DNA of 64,000 nucleotides from positions 277,632-341,631 of the forward strand of contig QOZR01000005.1 in the NCBI GenBank assembly GCA_003576685.1. The letters run 5' to 3'. The stretch is from Virgifigura deserti (lineage in GTDB: Bacteria > Pseudomonadota > Alphaproteobacteria > Dongiales > Dongiaceae). This document shows positions 25,241-33,641 of the stretch, in pieces. Under the pieces are notes generated by a model that saw nothing but the letters and a program-made list of their open reading frames with translations, searched no databases and was not told the DNA's origin. Each line of letters starts with the position of its first letter. Within the stretch, counting starts at the first letter, position 1. The position numbers were made by a program, and so were the translations under genes.

Positions 25241-25684
25241 ATGACACGCGACCTGCATAACCTGACCGATATTCTCAAGCGGCTCTCCGGCGTACTGGGG
25301 CCACAGGGCGCCGCCCTGCGACTCAATCAGGAGCGCTTCGACGACAACGGCGAGCTCATGCTGAAGGTGCAGGCCCGGCTGTCCGGCCGCCCGTCGGAAG
25401 CGGATCTGGTCGGGATCCTGGAAATGGGGCGGCGCATCGTGCGCGAGACCGGAACCGACGCCATGTTCTGGACCGAACTTTCGGGATCGAACGTTGTCGA
25501 CTTTTGCTTCGCGGCACCCTCCCGCATGCGTCCGAAGAGCGATCTCGCGACGACCATAAGGGGCGAATCAGTTATGGCCGCGGCGCAACCGCTCTTTGGC
25601 GGGCTATCGGCGCCCGCCGCGGTGGAAGAGCGCTCTCCTGACCTGGAGGGCGGGTTGTCCGGAGCAGTCCCGAGGCAACGCTGA
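25241..25684 (+). CDS. hypothetical protein linked to the signalling island
   Basis: A 147-residue soluble protein of unknown function. The first 100 residues are well formed ('LHNLTDILKRLSGVLGPQGA', 'GILEMGRRIVRETGTDAMFW', 'LSGSNVVDFCFAAP'), mixing helix and strand, and the last 45 are low-complexity Ala/Gly/Pro. The ATG at 25241 has GCGGAGA upstream. It follows the kinase gene by 147 bases on the same strand and ends eight bases from a convergent PhyH gene. I do not recognise a family; a role with the kinase is only positional inference. Confidence 0.55.
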   Translation: MTRDLHNLTDILKRLSGVLGPQGAALRLNQERFDDNGELMLKVQARLSGRPSEADLVGILEMGRRIVRETGTDAMFWTELSGSNVVDFCFAAPSRMRPKSDLATTIRGESVMAAAQPLFGGLSAPAAVEERSPDLEGGLSGAVPRQR

Positions 25685-25691
25685 ATTTGGA

Positions 25692-26585
25692 TCAGTCTCC
25701 TGCGGCCAGGTAGTTGAGCGACCTGCCCGCGGCCGAGCCGCGGCACATATAGTCGTCGAGCCAAGCCGTGCGATAGCCCTCGCGCGTCCATAGGACCGGG
25801 AAGAAGCTTTCATCCATCGAGTCGTCGCCGACGCGCTTGTAGCGGCTGTAGATATAGCTGACCTCGGTCGTGTGGAACCGGGCGTCCGACGACATGCAGT
25901 GCGCCACCGCCGAGCGGCGCGGGCGGTCCGCGCGGTTCCTGTCCGAGCCGTGCCAGGTCCAGCCATGGTGGAAGGCACAGCCGCCAGCCGGCACCTCGAC
26001 CGGCACGATCTCCGGCGTCCGCCCGACCTCGGCCGCAGCGGCGGCCAGCTCCTTCCTGTAATCCTCGGGCGCGTGGAACTGCGCGATCGGCGGATAGCGG
26101 CCCCAACGGTGGGAGCCGCGGACATATTCGATGGTGCCGCCGGCAGCGCTGGTCGGGTCGAGGGCGATCCAGCAGGTCAGCATCTCAGCTGGGACGATCC
26201 AGGCGTTGTAGCTGTTGTCCTGATGGAAGCCGAGCGGCTTCGCCCCCGGCGGCTTCCAGATCACATTGTCCTGGGCTATCCGGGCACCAGGCCAGCCGGC
26301 GAGCGTGGCGCAGAGCCGGCCGATTTCCGCGCGGAGCACCAAGCCGGCGACGGTGTGGTCAGACTTCCAGCCATTGCAGATCTGCCGCGTGCGGTCCGGG
26401 CTGTCGCGCCCCTCCTGCCAGTTCCACTCGTCGGGATAGAGGCCGGTCTCGAACCGGCCGCGGAACAGACCTTCGAACCGCGCCGCCACGCGCGCCGCAT
26501 CCTCCGGCGCGATCAGCCGGTTAAGAATCAGAAAACCGTCCTCGTGAAATTGCGCGATCTGCGCGTCGCTCAGATCAACCGTCAT
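25692..26585 (-). CDS. phytanoyl-CoA dioxygenase (PhyH) family protein
   Basis: A 297-residue Fe(II)/2-oxoglutarate-dependent oxygenase. The iron site is H121-Q-D123 in 'PLGFHQDNSYNAW' with the distal His H212 in 'HHGWTWHGSDRN', and R223/R224 follow for 2-oxoglutarate. 'GGTIEYVRGSHRWGRY' carries the conserved Gly-Ser-His loop between them. All three iron ligands are present, so the enzyme should be active. It is the downstream partner of an MFS transporter gene on the same strand (64-base gap), which suggests that the transporter brings in its substrate. Confidence 0.88.
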   Translation of the reverse strand: MTVDLSDAQIAQFHEDGFLILNRLIAPEDAARVAARFEGLFRGRFETGLYPDEWNWQEGRDSPDRTRQICNGWKSDHTVAGLVLRAEIGRLCATLAGWPGARIAQDNVIWKPPGAKPLGFHQDNSYNAWIVPAEMLTCWIALDPTSAAGGTIEYVRGSHRWGRYPPIAQFHAPEDYRKELAAAAAEVGRTPEIVPVEVPAGGCAFHHGWTWHGSDRNRADRPRRSAVAHCMSSDARFHTTEVSYIYSRYKRVGDDSMDESFFPVLWTREGYRTAWLDDYMCRGSAAGRSLNYLAAGD

Positions 26586-26649
26586 GCTTTAGCTCTCTGT
26601 TGCACGCTCACGTCCTGACAGAGTGATGCGGCGGGCGAAGGCCGTCCAC

Positions 26650-27939
26650 TCAATTGACGACATCCGTAACGCCCGGCATAGCGGGCTCGCGCTCGGCGAC
26701 GTCCTCGCCCTCGCGCGGCAGGATGATCGACAGCAGGCCCAGGATGACGGCCGAGACCGCGATCGCGACATAGATCCACAGGAACGTGTCGGTCAGGTTC
26801 TTCAGCATGCCGGCCAAGTAGTTGCCGGTCATGCCGCCGATCCCCAGCGTCACGTTGGCTACGCCGAAGATGGCGGTCGCCGCCGCGCCCTTGGCGGTCT
26901 TGGCCACATAGGCCGGGACCAGGCCGAAGATAGGATAGAAGGCGATGGCGAACAGCACGCCTGCGACCACCGGCAAATGGCCCACCGGGGCGGCCACTAG
27001 AATCATCGCCGACAGGAAGACGCAGACATAGGCGAACAGCAGCGCGAGCCGCACGCCGGTCTTGTCGGACAGCCAGCCGACGACGAAGCCGGCGAACATG
27101 CCGATGAAGCCGATGACGCCCCAGACGGAGGCCGCGAAATCGACGGCGAAGCCCAGCTCCTCACGCAGATAGGGTGACAGATAGTTCTGGAACGGCAGGG
27201 TCGAGAAGCCGTTCATGAAGGTAATCGCCCAGATGACCAGTACCCACGGCACCATCACCTCGCGCGCGCCGGCCAGCATGCCGCGCCTGCCTTCGACGGC
27301 GGCCGGCCGGCCGCTCCTGCCTTCCGGTTCGCGATGGAACAGGCCGAGGCGCCAGAAGGTGAACAGCGCGATGACGGTCACCATCAGCGTGCCGAAGCCG
27401 ACCGCGTACCAGACGCCGCGCCAGTTATCGTTCAGCACGAAGATCGGCACCAGCAGGCTGTTCGCGAACACGCCATAGCTCGTGCCGCTGGAAACCAGGC
27501 CGAGAACCTTGCCGCGGTGCCTGTAGGCGATGGCCCGCGACACGATCTCGACCATCGGCACCCAGACCGAGGCGGCGGTGCCGCCCAATATGGTCAGCAG
27601 GAGCCCTATGACCAGAATGCTGTCGGTCATCGGCAGCAGAACCAGGCAGGCGCCGCACAGCGCCACCGAGCCGATCACCACTTGGCCCCCGCCGATCCGC
27701 GGGGCCAGCCACGCGCCGATCATCGCGAAGACGAGGAACCCGAACTGGCCCGCGGCGGTGATCGTTCCTACGACCTTGTAGTCGAAACCGAGATCCGCGC
27801 GCATGTCGGTGACGAGCTGCGAAAACAGATAGATGCCGAAGCCGTAGGTCGCCGCGACGAAACTCGTCAGCTGCACCGTGATCAGGAGTCCGGTCAGCGC
27901 GCTCGGGCGCCGCTCCTGGATGGGAATATCGGTCATCAT
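26650..27939 (-). CDS. major facilitator superfamily transporter
   Basis: A 429-residue protein with 12 predicted helices in two halves. The first half carries 'GLLITVQLTSFVAATYGF' and the loop 'YRHRGKVLGLVSSGTSYG', and the second half opens with 'VPWVLVIWAITFMNGF'. Motif A ('GWLSDKTGVRLALL') is in the middle loop, as in many anion and organic-acid transporters. It lies divergent to a LysR gene with a clear LTTR site between them, so it is likely switched on by its substrate through that regulator. The PhyH gene follows in the same operon. The substrate is unknown. Confidence 0.88.
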   Translation of the reverse strand: MMTDIPIQERRPSALTGLLITVQLTSFVAATYGFGIYLFSQLVTDMRADLGFDYKVVGTITAAGQFGFLVFAMIGAWLAPRIGGGQVVIGSVALCGACLVLLPMTDSILVIGLLLTILGGTAASVWVPMVEIVSRAIAYRHRGKVLGLVSSGTSYGVFANSLLVPIFVLNDNWRGVWYAVGFGTLMVTVIALFTFWRLGLFHREPEGRSGRPAAVEGRRGMLAGAREVMVPWVLVIWAITFMNGFSTLPFQNYLSPYLREELGFAVDFAASVWGVIGFIGMFAGFVVGWLSDKTGVRLALLFAYVCVFLSAMILVAAPVGHLPVVAGVLFAIAFYPIFGLVPAYVAKTAKGAAATAIFGVANVTLGIGGMTGNYLAGMLKNLTDTFLWIYVAIAVSAVILGLLSIILPREGEDVAEREPAMPGVTDVVN

Positions 27940-28032
27940 GGCCCTCTCGCCAATTCTGCTCTGAACATTGAATTCTGCTCATGTATGCCGAAATGCTTAG
28001 GCCATTGACAAACAAGTAAACCTCAGATGATC

Positions 28033-28047
28033 ATGAATTGTATTCAT
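28033..28047. promoter_or_regulatory. LysR-type operator (T-N11-A palindrome)
   Basis: ATGAAT-TGT-ATTCAT is a perfect 6-bp inverted repeat and fits the T-N11-A LTTR box. It lies in the 121-base region between the divergent MFS transporter and LysR genes, 14 bases before the lysR start codon, the position for autoregulation. Confidence 0.6.
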
Positions 28048-28060
28048 AGATGCAAATGAC

Positions 28061-28978
28061 ATGCGCCGCCTGCCGCCCTTCGCTTTGGTACGGGCCTTCG
28101 AGGCCGCCGCCCGCCATCTGAGCTTCACGCGCGCCGCCGAGGAACTGGGCCTCACCCAATCGGCTGTCAGCCATCATGTGAAGGGGCTGGAGGAGTATCT
28201 GGGCGTGCGCCTGTTCCACCGGCGCAACCGGGCGATAACCCTGACCGAGGAGGCTCGCGCCTATCTGCCGGCTGTCACGGCCGCGCTCGATCAGCTCGAG
28301 GCGGCGACGGCACATGTCCGAAGCCGTCGAGCGACGGGCAACCTCACCGTCAGCCTGCTCTCGACGTTCGCGGTGCGCTGGCTGATCCCGCGGCTGCCGG
28401 GCTTCGCGGCCGCCCATCCCGACATCGAGGTGCGGCTGACCACGTCGCTCCGGCTCGTCGATTTTCGCGACGGCGATATCGACGCGGCAATCCGCTGGGG
28501 CCGTGGCGGCTGGCACGGGCTGCGCTGCGACCCTTTGATGACCGAGGAGATTTTCCCGGTCTGCAGTCCGCGTCTGCTCGACCCGGCGCGGCCGCTGCGG
28601 GAGCCGCGGGACCTCCTGCGTTATCCGCTAATACACAACATGCTGCATCCGGACGAATGGCCGTTATGGTTCCACGCCGCCGGCCTGGAGCCGCCGGATG
28701 TCCAACGCGGCCTGCGACTCGAATCCTCGGAACTCATCCTGACGGCGGCGGCAGACGGGTTCGGCATCGCGATCGGACGCCGCCCGCTGGTCGATGCGGA
28801 CTTGGCGGCAAACCGCCTGATCGCCCCTCTCGACGTCCGCCTGACCAGCGGCGTGCGCTATTACCTGGTCTGCCCCGAGGAGACGGCGGACCAGCCGAAG
28901 ATCGCGGCGTTCCGGCGCTGGCTGCTGGAGGAATCAGACGGCACGCGCCACGGCCATGCAGACGACCGTGACCGCTAG
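28061..28978 (+). CDS. LysR family transcriptional regulator, GcvA-like
   Basis: A 305-residue regulator. The N-terminal helix-turn-helix is 'LSFTRAAEELGLTQSAVSHH' and continues 'VKGLEEYLGVRLFHRRNR', the GcvA-type pattern. The effector domain has 'SLLSTFAVRWLIPRLPGF' and 'VRLTTSLRLVDFRDGDIDAA'. It should control the divergent MFS-PhyH operon through the palindrome at 28033. The last 45 bases overlap the end of a convergent membrane-protein gene (28934-29341), so the two 3' ends are antisense to each other. The effector is unknown. Confidence 0.92.
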   Translation: MRRLPPFALVRAFEAAARHLSFTRAAEELGLTQSAVSHHVKGLEEYLGVRLFHRRNRAITLTEEARAYLPAVTAALDQLEAATAHVRSRRATGNLTVSLLSTFAVRWLIPRLPGFAAAHPDIEVRLTTSLRLVDFRDGDIDAAIRWGRGGWHGLRCDPLMTEEIFPVCSPRLLDPARPLREPRDLLRYPLIHNMLHPDEWPLWFHAAGLEPPDVQRGLRLESSELILTAAADGFGIAIGRRPLVDADLAANRLIAPLDVRLTSGVRYYLVCPEETADQPKIAAFRRWLLEESDGTRHGHADDRDR

Positions 28979-29341
28979 GAGGCCGGCGGCGATCCGCTGA
29001 CCGGTGGCCATGCGGGCGCGCAACCGCGCTGCCTCTGTCGCAGCGGCGCTCACGAGCTTGCGACGGGCCGACCCAACCGCTGCGCCTTGGACGCCAGCGG
29101 CGACGAATGCCGCCAGGATGCCGATGGCCAGGACCAGCTCCGACGACCCGAACGCCGAGCCATGTAGGAGATGCCAAAGCACCGCGCCAGTGAGCAAGGC
29201 GAAGGTGGCCGCGCCCATCTGCGGACCGAACAGGCGCTCCGCGTTCGCTCCCGCGGTCCGGGCCAGAGTGAAGGTCGAGCCGGCCCAGAACACGCCGGCC
29301 AGAACGTGCAAGGCGAGCGTCAGGATGAGGATGGTCTGCAT
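28934..29341 (-). CDS. small membrane protein with four predicted helices
   Basis: A 135-residue hydrophobic protein with helices 'ILILTLALHVLAGVFWAGS', 'MGAATFALLTGAVLWHLLH', 'ELVLAIGILAAFVAAGVQ' and 'IAAGLLAVTVVCMAVARAV'. 'HVLAGVFWAGS' places a His in the first helix, as in the CopD/DUF2269-like membrane proteins that bind haem or copper, but this is weak. It is divergent from a MarR gene with a near-perfect palindrome between them, so it is very likely that regulator's target. Its 3' end overlaps the lysR gene by 45 bases. Confidence 0.65.
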   Translation of the reverse strand: MQTILILTLALHVLAGVFWAGSTFTLARTAGANAERLFGPQMGAATFALLTGAVLWHLLHGSAFGSSELVLAIGILAAFVAAGVQGAAVGSARRKLVSAAATEAARLRARMATGQRIAAGLLAVTVVCMAVARAV

Positions 29342-29410
29342 CGCGGGATCTCCCGATGGCTATTGGCGAGTCGCCCGGCACAGGCCCAGGCTCGATCACG
29401 GGCGGATGGT

Positions 29411-29446
29411 AGATATCGAATCATTCGATGTCAAATGATTAGATAT
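29411..29446. promoter_or_regulatory. long palindromic MarR operator
   Basis: GATATCgAATCATT and AATGATTaGATATC are inverted repeats matching at 13 of 14 positions around an 8-base centre. The site lies between the divergent membrane-protein and MarR genes, overlapping where both promoters should be, and is AT-rich in GC-rich DNA. It should be the operator for the MarR protein, controlling both genes. Confidence 0.75.
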
Positions 29447-29473
29447 CTGCTATATTCGTGCTATTCTCGCATC

Positions 29474-29926
29474 ATGCCGCGACCCGCTGGACAGCCGATC
29501 GGCCTCAATCTCGCCCGCACCGCCAAGTCCGTCAGCCGCGCCTTCGACGACGCGCTGGCCGCGGCGGGCGGGTCCCTGCCGACTTGGCTGATCCTCATTT
29601 CGCTCAAGACGCAGCGGCTGGGAAACCAGCGCGAGCTCGCCGACGCTGTGGGCATTCAAGGCGCGACCCTGACCCACCACCTCAACGCCCTGGAGGCCGA
29701 TGGGCTGCTCACCCGCCGCCGCAACCCGGCCAACCGCCGCATCCACCTCGTCGAACTCACCGACCGCGGCGAAGCCATGTTCCACCGGCTACGCACGGCA
29801 GCCATTGCCTTCGACCAGCGGCTGCGAGTCGGCCTCGCCGATGAAGACATCGCCACCCTGGAGCGCCTGCTCGCCCGGCTGCGCGAGAACTCCACCGATG
29901 GCGGCGCTTCCGGCCGTGCGGATTAG
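29474..29926 (+). CDS. MarR family transcriptional regulator
   Basis: A 150-residue winged-helix repressor. The recognition region is 'LGNQRELADAVGIQGATLTH' followed by 'HLNALEADGLLTRRRNPANR' and the wing 'RRIHLVELTDRGEAMFHRL'. Long helices at both ends form the dimer interface. I start at the ATG at 29474, 27 bases after the palindrome. It probably represses itself and the divergent membrane-protein gene. MarR proteins often sense phenolic or oxidising compounds; the ligand here is unknown. Confidence 0.92.
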   Translation: MPRPAGQPIGLNLARTAKSVSRAFDDALAAAGGSLPTWLILISLKTQRLGNQRELADAVGIQGATLTHHLNALEADGLLTRRRNPANRRIHLVELTDRGEAMFHRLRTAAIAFDQRLRVGLADEDIATLERLLARLRENSTDGGASGRAD

Positions 29927-29998
29927 GCCGATGTACCAACGTCCGATGAAAATTGATACTAGCATCAGTCGCGCACGCCTTGACTTGGAGCCATCTCG

Positions 29999-31411
29999 AT
30001 GACCGATCTCGACCTTGCCTACACGCCCGCCACCGAACTCGCCCGCCGCATTCGCGCGCGCGCGCTGTCGCCGGTGGAGGTCGTCTCGAACAGCCTAGCG
30101 CGCATCGCCGAGGTCAATCCGACGCTCAATTGCTTCTGCTTCGTCTATCCCGACGAGGCTATGGCCAAGGCGCGCGAGGCGGAGCAGGCGGTGATGGCGG
30201 GCAAGCCGCTGGGACCCCTGCATGGCGTGCCGATCGCGATCAAGGACCTGACCCCGACCCGCGACAAGCGGACCACCCTCGGCTCCTATGCCTACGAAGA
30301 CTGGGTGCCGGAGGCGGACGCGCCGATCGTCGAGGCGCTGCTCGGCGCCGGCGCGATCCTGGTCGGCAAGACGACGACGCCGGAATTCGCCTATTCGGGC
30401 TTCACCGAAAGCCCGCTCTGGGGCATCACCCGCAACCCCTGGAACAGCGAACGCACGCCCGGCGGGTCGTCCGGCGGCTCCGGCGCCGCGGTCGCGTCCG
30501 GCTGCGTGCCGCTGGCCGAGGGGTCGGATATGGGCGGCTCGGTGCGCATTCCCGCCGCGCTCTGCGGCATCGTCGGGCTGAAGCCGAGCTTCGGGCGGAT
30601 CCCCTTCACCATCCTGCCCAGCCAGTTCGACCAACTCTCGCATTTCGGGCCGCTGTCGCGCACGGTGGCGGATACGGCCCTGTTCCTCAAGGTGACGCAG
30701 GGGCCGGACGAGCGCGACATCCAGTCGCTGAAGCCGGCCCTCGACATCCCGATCCCACCGCCGCATTCGGTCGACGGCCTGAAGCTCGCGCTGAGCCCAG
30801 ATCTTGGCTTCTACGCCCTCCACCCGGAGGTCGAGGCGAACATGCGCCACGCCGCCGCGGTGCTCGCCGATCTCGGCGCCACCGTCGAGGAGGTGGAGCT
30901 GCGCTGGACAAAGGAGATGGTCGACGTCTGGACCGCCCATTGGGGCGTCTATCTCGCGACCTTCTTCGGCGACAAGCTGCCGGAGTGGCGGCACAAGATG
31001 GACCCCAATGTGGTGGCCCTGATAGAGGCCGGCCTGGCCATGGACGCAGTGTCGTTCAAGCGGCTGGAATTCCTCCGGACCGAGCAATGGAAGGCACTTG
31101 CCCCGATCCTGGAGCGTTACGACGCCCTGCTCTGCCCGACCATGGCGCAGCCGGCGCCGCCTGTCGGCGGGAGAGACGAGAACTATGACCGGGTGGACGA
31201 GGCCGGCCGCTATCACGGGTTCGACATCACCTCGATCTTCAACCTGGTGAGCCAATGCCCAGCCCTTTCGGTGCCATCTGGCTTCACCGGCGACGGCCTG
31301 CCGACGGCGCTGCAGATCGTCGGTCGCCGGTTCGACGACCTGACCGCACTGCGCATCGGCGCCGCCTTGGAAACTGCACGGCCCTGGACCGGGAAGCGGC
31401 CACCGGTCTAA
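29999..31411 (+). CDS. amidase (amidase signature family)
   Basis: A 470-residue amide hydrolase with the Ser-cisSer-Lys triad: K82 in 'GVPIAIKDLTPT', cis-Ser S157 in 'TPGGSSGGSGAAV', and nucleophile S181 in 'GSDMGGSVRIPA'; the 24-residue S157-S181 spacing matches characterised members. Substrates range from nitrile-derived amides to aryl and peptide amides, so the target is open. It is not GatA: no gatB or gatC is near and the sequence lacks the GatA-specific end. It starts 72 bases after the MarR gene, so it may be on the same transcript and under the same control. Confidence 0.92.
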   Translation: MTDLDLAYTPATELARRIRARALSPVEVVSNSLARIAEVNPTLNCFCFVYPDEAMAKAREAEQAVMAGKPLGPLHGVPIAIKDLTPTRDKRTTLGSYAYEDWVPEADAPIVEALLGAGAILVGKTTTPEFAYSGFTESPLWGITRNPWNSERTPGGSSGGSGAAVASGCVPLAEGSDMGGSVRIPAALCGIVGLKPSFGRIPFTILPSQFDQLSHFGPLSRTVADTALFLKVTQGPDERDIQSLKPALDIPIPPPHSVDGLKLALSPDLGFYALHPEVEANMRHAAAVLADLGATVEEVELRWTKEMVDVWTAHWGVYLATFFGDKLPEWRHKMDPNVVALIEAGLAMDAVSFKRLEFLRTEQWKALAPILERYDALLCPTMAQPAPPVGGRDENYDRVDEAGRYHGFDITSIFNLVSQCPALSVPSGFTGDGLPTALQIVGRRFDDLTALRIGAALETARPWTGKRPPV

Positions 31412-31794
31412 TGCTTTTGAGCGGATGACCTGACGCAGGTTGCTCCATAAGCTTGCTTTTTGGTTGCCGCAGCAGGACCGGGGCCTAAGGTGTGCTATCG
31501 GGTCGCCGGCCTTTCGCCGAGCCGCTTCAGCCCATCCTGATTGCGAGCAGCCTTCTCATTCCCACCGGATGCCGCCTGCCCTGCGCAGAGCTGGACGATG
31601 CCCCGCCGAAATTCACTGAGGCCAGTTCTCCGGTGAGAGCTCGCGCGGCAGCAGAAGGGTTCGAGGACTTATACCGCCGACGGCAGCGATTCCTCCCCGA
31701 CCACCATTAGACGCGCCACACCGCGTCACCTGCCGGCAGAAGAATCCCGATCGCGCATTGACAGGCCAACGCGTCGGGCGCATGATTCGATTCT
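31412..31794. other. intergenic region without a recognised gene
   Basis: No reading frame here shows a convincing protein and no RNA fold stands out. The right end carries the promoter of the IclR gene and the start of a palindrome covering the IclR start codon. An AT-rich stretch near 31440-31470 follows the amidase stop. Confidence 0.45.
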
Positions 31795-31813
31795 ATGAAA
31801 CAGCCATTTCATA
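31794..31813. promoter_or_regulatory. palindrome over the iclR start codon
   Basis: TATGAAA (31794-31800) and TTTCATA (31807-31813) form a perfect 7-bp inverted repeat with a 6-base centre. It includes the ATG of the IclR gene. IclR operators are AT-rich palindromes of this kind, so it is a candidate autoregulatory site. If it is, the true start may be a little downstream (a TTG at 31833 is in frame). Confidence 0.5.
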
Positions 31814-32622
31814 TAAGAAACAGTAAGAAGTTGGCGCATGGACCCAAAGTGGCGCCGTCCGGCTCGGTCCTGAATGCGCTTGCGATCCTCGAATGCTTCG
31901 ACCGGCGGCACCCGTCACTCGCGCTCGCCGAGATCAGCCGCCGCCTCGATATTCCGAAGGCGACCGCCTATCGCAACCTAGCGGCACTCGAGCAGTTCGG
32001 CTATGTCACCTGGGACCGCCAGCGAAACACCTATTCGCTGGGCGCGAAAGTGCTGGAACTCTCCCGCCGATTTCTCGACCAGTACGAGATCCTGACCGTC
32101 GCGCGGCCCGTGTTGGCCGACCTCGCGGCGGAGACGGGCGAGACCGCCCATATCGGTGTGCTGAACGGGACAGACGTTGTCTATGTGGACATCGCCGAGA
32201 GCCCGCAGCGGGTCCGCGCCTATGTGACGCGCGGCGACCGCCTCCCGGCGCACTGCGTCGCCTCCGGCAAGGCCATTCTCGCCTATGCCGATGAGGCGAC
32301 CGTCGAGGCCGTGCTCGATGCCGGCCTCAAGAAGATGACCGCCAAGACACTCGTGAGCCGTGAGGATGTCCTCGAGGATCTCGCCCGCACCCGCAAGCGC
32401 GGCTACGGCCTTAACCTCGGCGAATGGATGGACGAGGTCGCCGCCGCCTCGGCGCCGGTCTTCTCGCACACCGGCGACGTCATTGGCGCGATCGGAGTCG
32501 CAGGCCCCCTGTCGCGATTGAGCCCGCGAAAGGCCGACGCCGTTGGCCGGGCCGCGCGCAAGCACGCCGACCGAGTCTCGACCGTCCTCGGTGCGCCGAT
32601 TCCGCTAAAAGACGCCATCTGA
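31795..32622 (+). CDS. IclR family transcriptional regulator
   Basis: A 275-residue regulator. The winged helix is 'LALAEISRRLDIPKATAYRN' and 'LAALEQFGYVTWDRQRNTYS'. The effector domain begins 'VARPVLADLAAETGETAHIG' and ends with 'GDVIGAIGVAGPLSRL', both typical of the family. The first 25 residues are basic and poorly conserved. The following cyclase, AtoE transporter and molybdopterin enzyme genes lie in the same direction and are its likely targets, with a short-chain or aromatic acid the likely class of effector (family knowledge). Confidence 0.92.
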   Translation: MKQPFHIRNSKKLAHGPKVAPSGSVLNALAILECFDRRHPSLALAEISRRLDIPKATAYRNLAALEQFGYVTWDRQRNTYSLGAKVLELSRRFLDQYEILTVARPVLADLAAETGETAHIGVLNGTDVVYVDIAESPQRVRAYVTRGDRLPAHCVASGKAILAYADEATVEAVLDAGLKKMTAKTLVSREDVLEDLARTRKRGYGLNLGEWMDEVAAASAPVFSHTGDVIGAIGVAGPLSRLSPRKADAVGRAARKHADRVSTVLGAPIPLKDAI

Positions 32623-32707
32623 GGCCAACCAGTCGGGGAGAAGGAAAAGCAACAGAATCGGTGCCGATCGCAGGCGCCGACGCCACAGAGAAGGAGAAGT
32701 CCGCTTC

Positions 32708-33394
32708 ATGCCAGAGATCATCGATCTGTCCGTTCCCGTTCGCCACGGCGACGGGCGCCTGGGATCCACGGTCGCGTTCGACACCCCTTATCGCTTCGAC
32801 GATGTCGGCTGGCAGGGCTCGACCTTCAGCATGTTCTGCCACTACGGCACGCATGTCGACGCGCCCAATCACTTCATACGGGACGGCAAATCAATCGACC
32901 AAGCGCCGCTGGGCAAGCTGCTCGGCCCCGCGGCCGTCATCGACCTGTCCGATCATGGCGAGGAGCGCGAGATCACCGGCGATGCTCTGGAGGATCGGGG
33001 GCGTCACACTCGACGCGGCGACATCGCAATCCTGCGGACGGGCTGGAGTGATCGGCACTGGGGCACCGATACGTTCTGGAAGCAGGGGCCGTATCTCGGT
33101 GCGCAGGGCGCCGACTGGCTCGTCGAGCGCGGCGTGAAGGCGATCGTCTACGACTTCTCCGAGGAGTATGTCGTGCGTCAGCCCGGCTTTCAGGGCGACG
33201 ACTGCATCATCCATCACAAGATCCTCGGCCACGACATCTACAACATCGAATACGTCCACAACCTCGGTCAGATCGCGCGGCCGCGGGTCACCATCATCGC
33301 CCTGCCGCTTAAGCTGGTCGGCCTCGACGGTTCGCCCTCCCGCGTCATCGCGCTCGAAGGCGCCGACCTTCCGGCCGAGTTCACCGTCAAATAG
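32708..33394 (+). CDS. cyclase family protein (kynurenine formamidase-like metal hydrolase)
   Basis: A 228-residue hydrolase of the cyclase/KynB family. The metal-binding motif HxGTHxDxPxH is 'HYGTHVDAPNHF', and the family's 'DFSEEYVVRQPGFQGDDCII' region supplies later ligands. Members hydrolyse formylkynurenine, cyclic ketones or 1,3-diones, or isatin. No other tryptophan catabolism genes are present, so kynurenine is not a safe guess. The gene follows iclR (85-base gap) and precedes the AtoE transporter (247 bases of non-coding sequence between). Confidence 0.87.
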   Translation: MPEIIDLSVPVRHGDGRLGSTVAFDTPYRFDDVGWQGSTFSMFCHYGTHVDAPNHFIRDGKSIDQAPLGKLLGPAAVIDLSDHGEEREITGDALEDRGRHTRRGDIAILRTGWSDRHWGTDTFWKQGPYLGAQGADWLVERGVKAIVYDFSEEYVVRQPGFQGDDCIIHHKILGHDIYNIEYVHNLGQIARPRVTIIALPLKLVGLDGSPSRVIALEGADLPAEFTVK

Positions 33395-33641
33395 CGATGC
33401 ACGGACTCGTGCTGAGCGTCAGGGTTATTCCCGGGTCGGTTGCGCCGGCCCGCCAACGCGTTTCCGCTTCCGACCAAAATCGGCGTTGCGAGCCACGGCT
33501 CGATCCTCGACACGCCTACCGTCCGCCGAGCGTGGACCGTCGCGCGGCGGCCCTCTCCTTTCACATGCCCGCATCGCGGTCGCCGCCCTAGGCGCCGCAC
33601 GAATCGAATTGGTCAGAAAAAAGCCTTTCAGGGAGGTAGCT

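Noticed and set aside
31492..31710. 72-codon open frame between amidase and IclR genes
   Set aside because: No ribosome site, no domain pattern, and composition of non-coding DNA.
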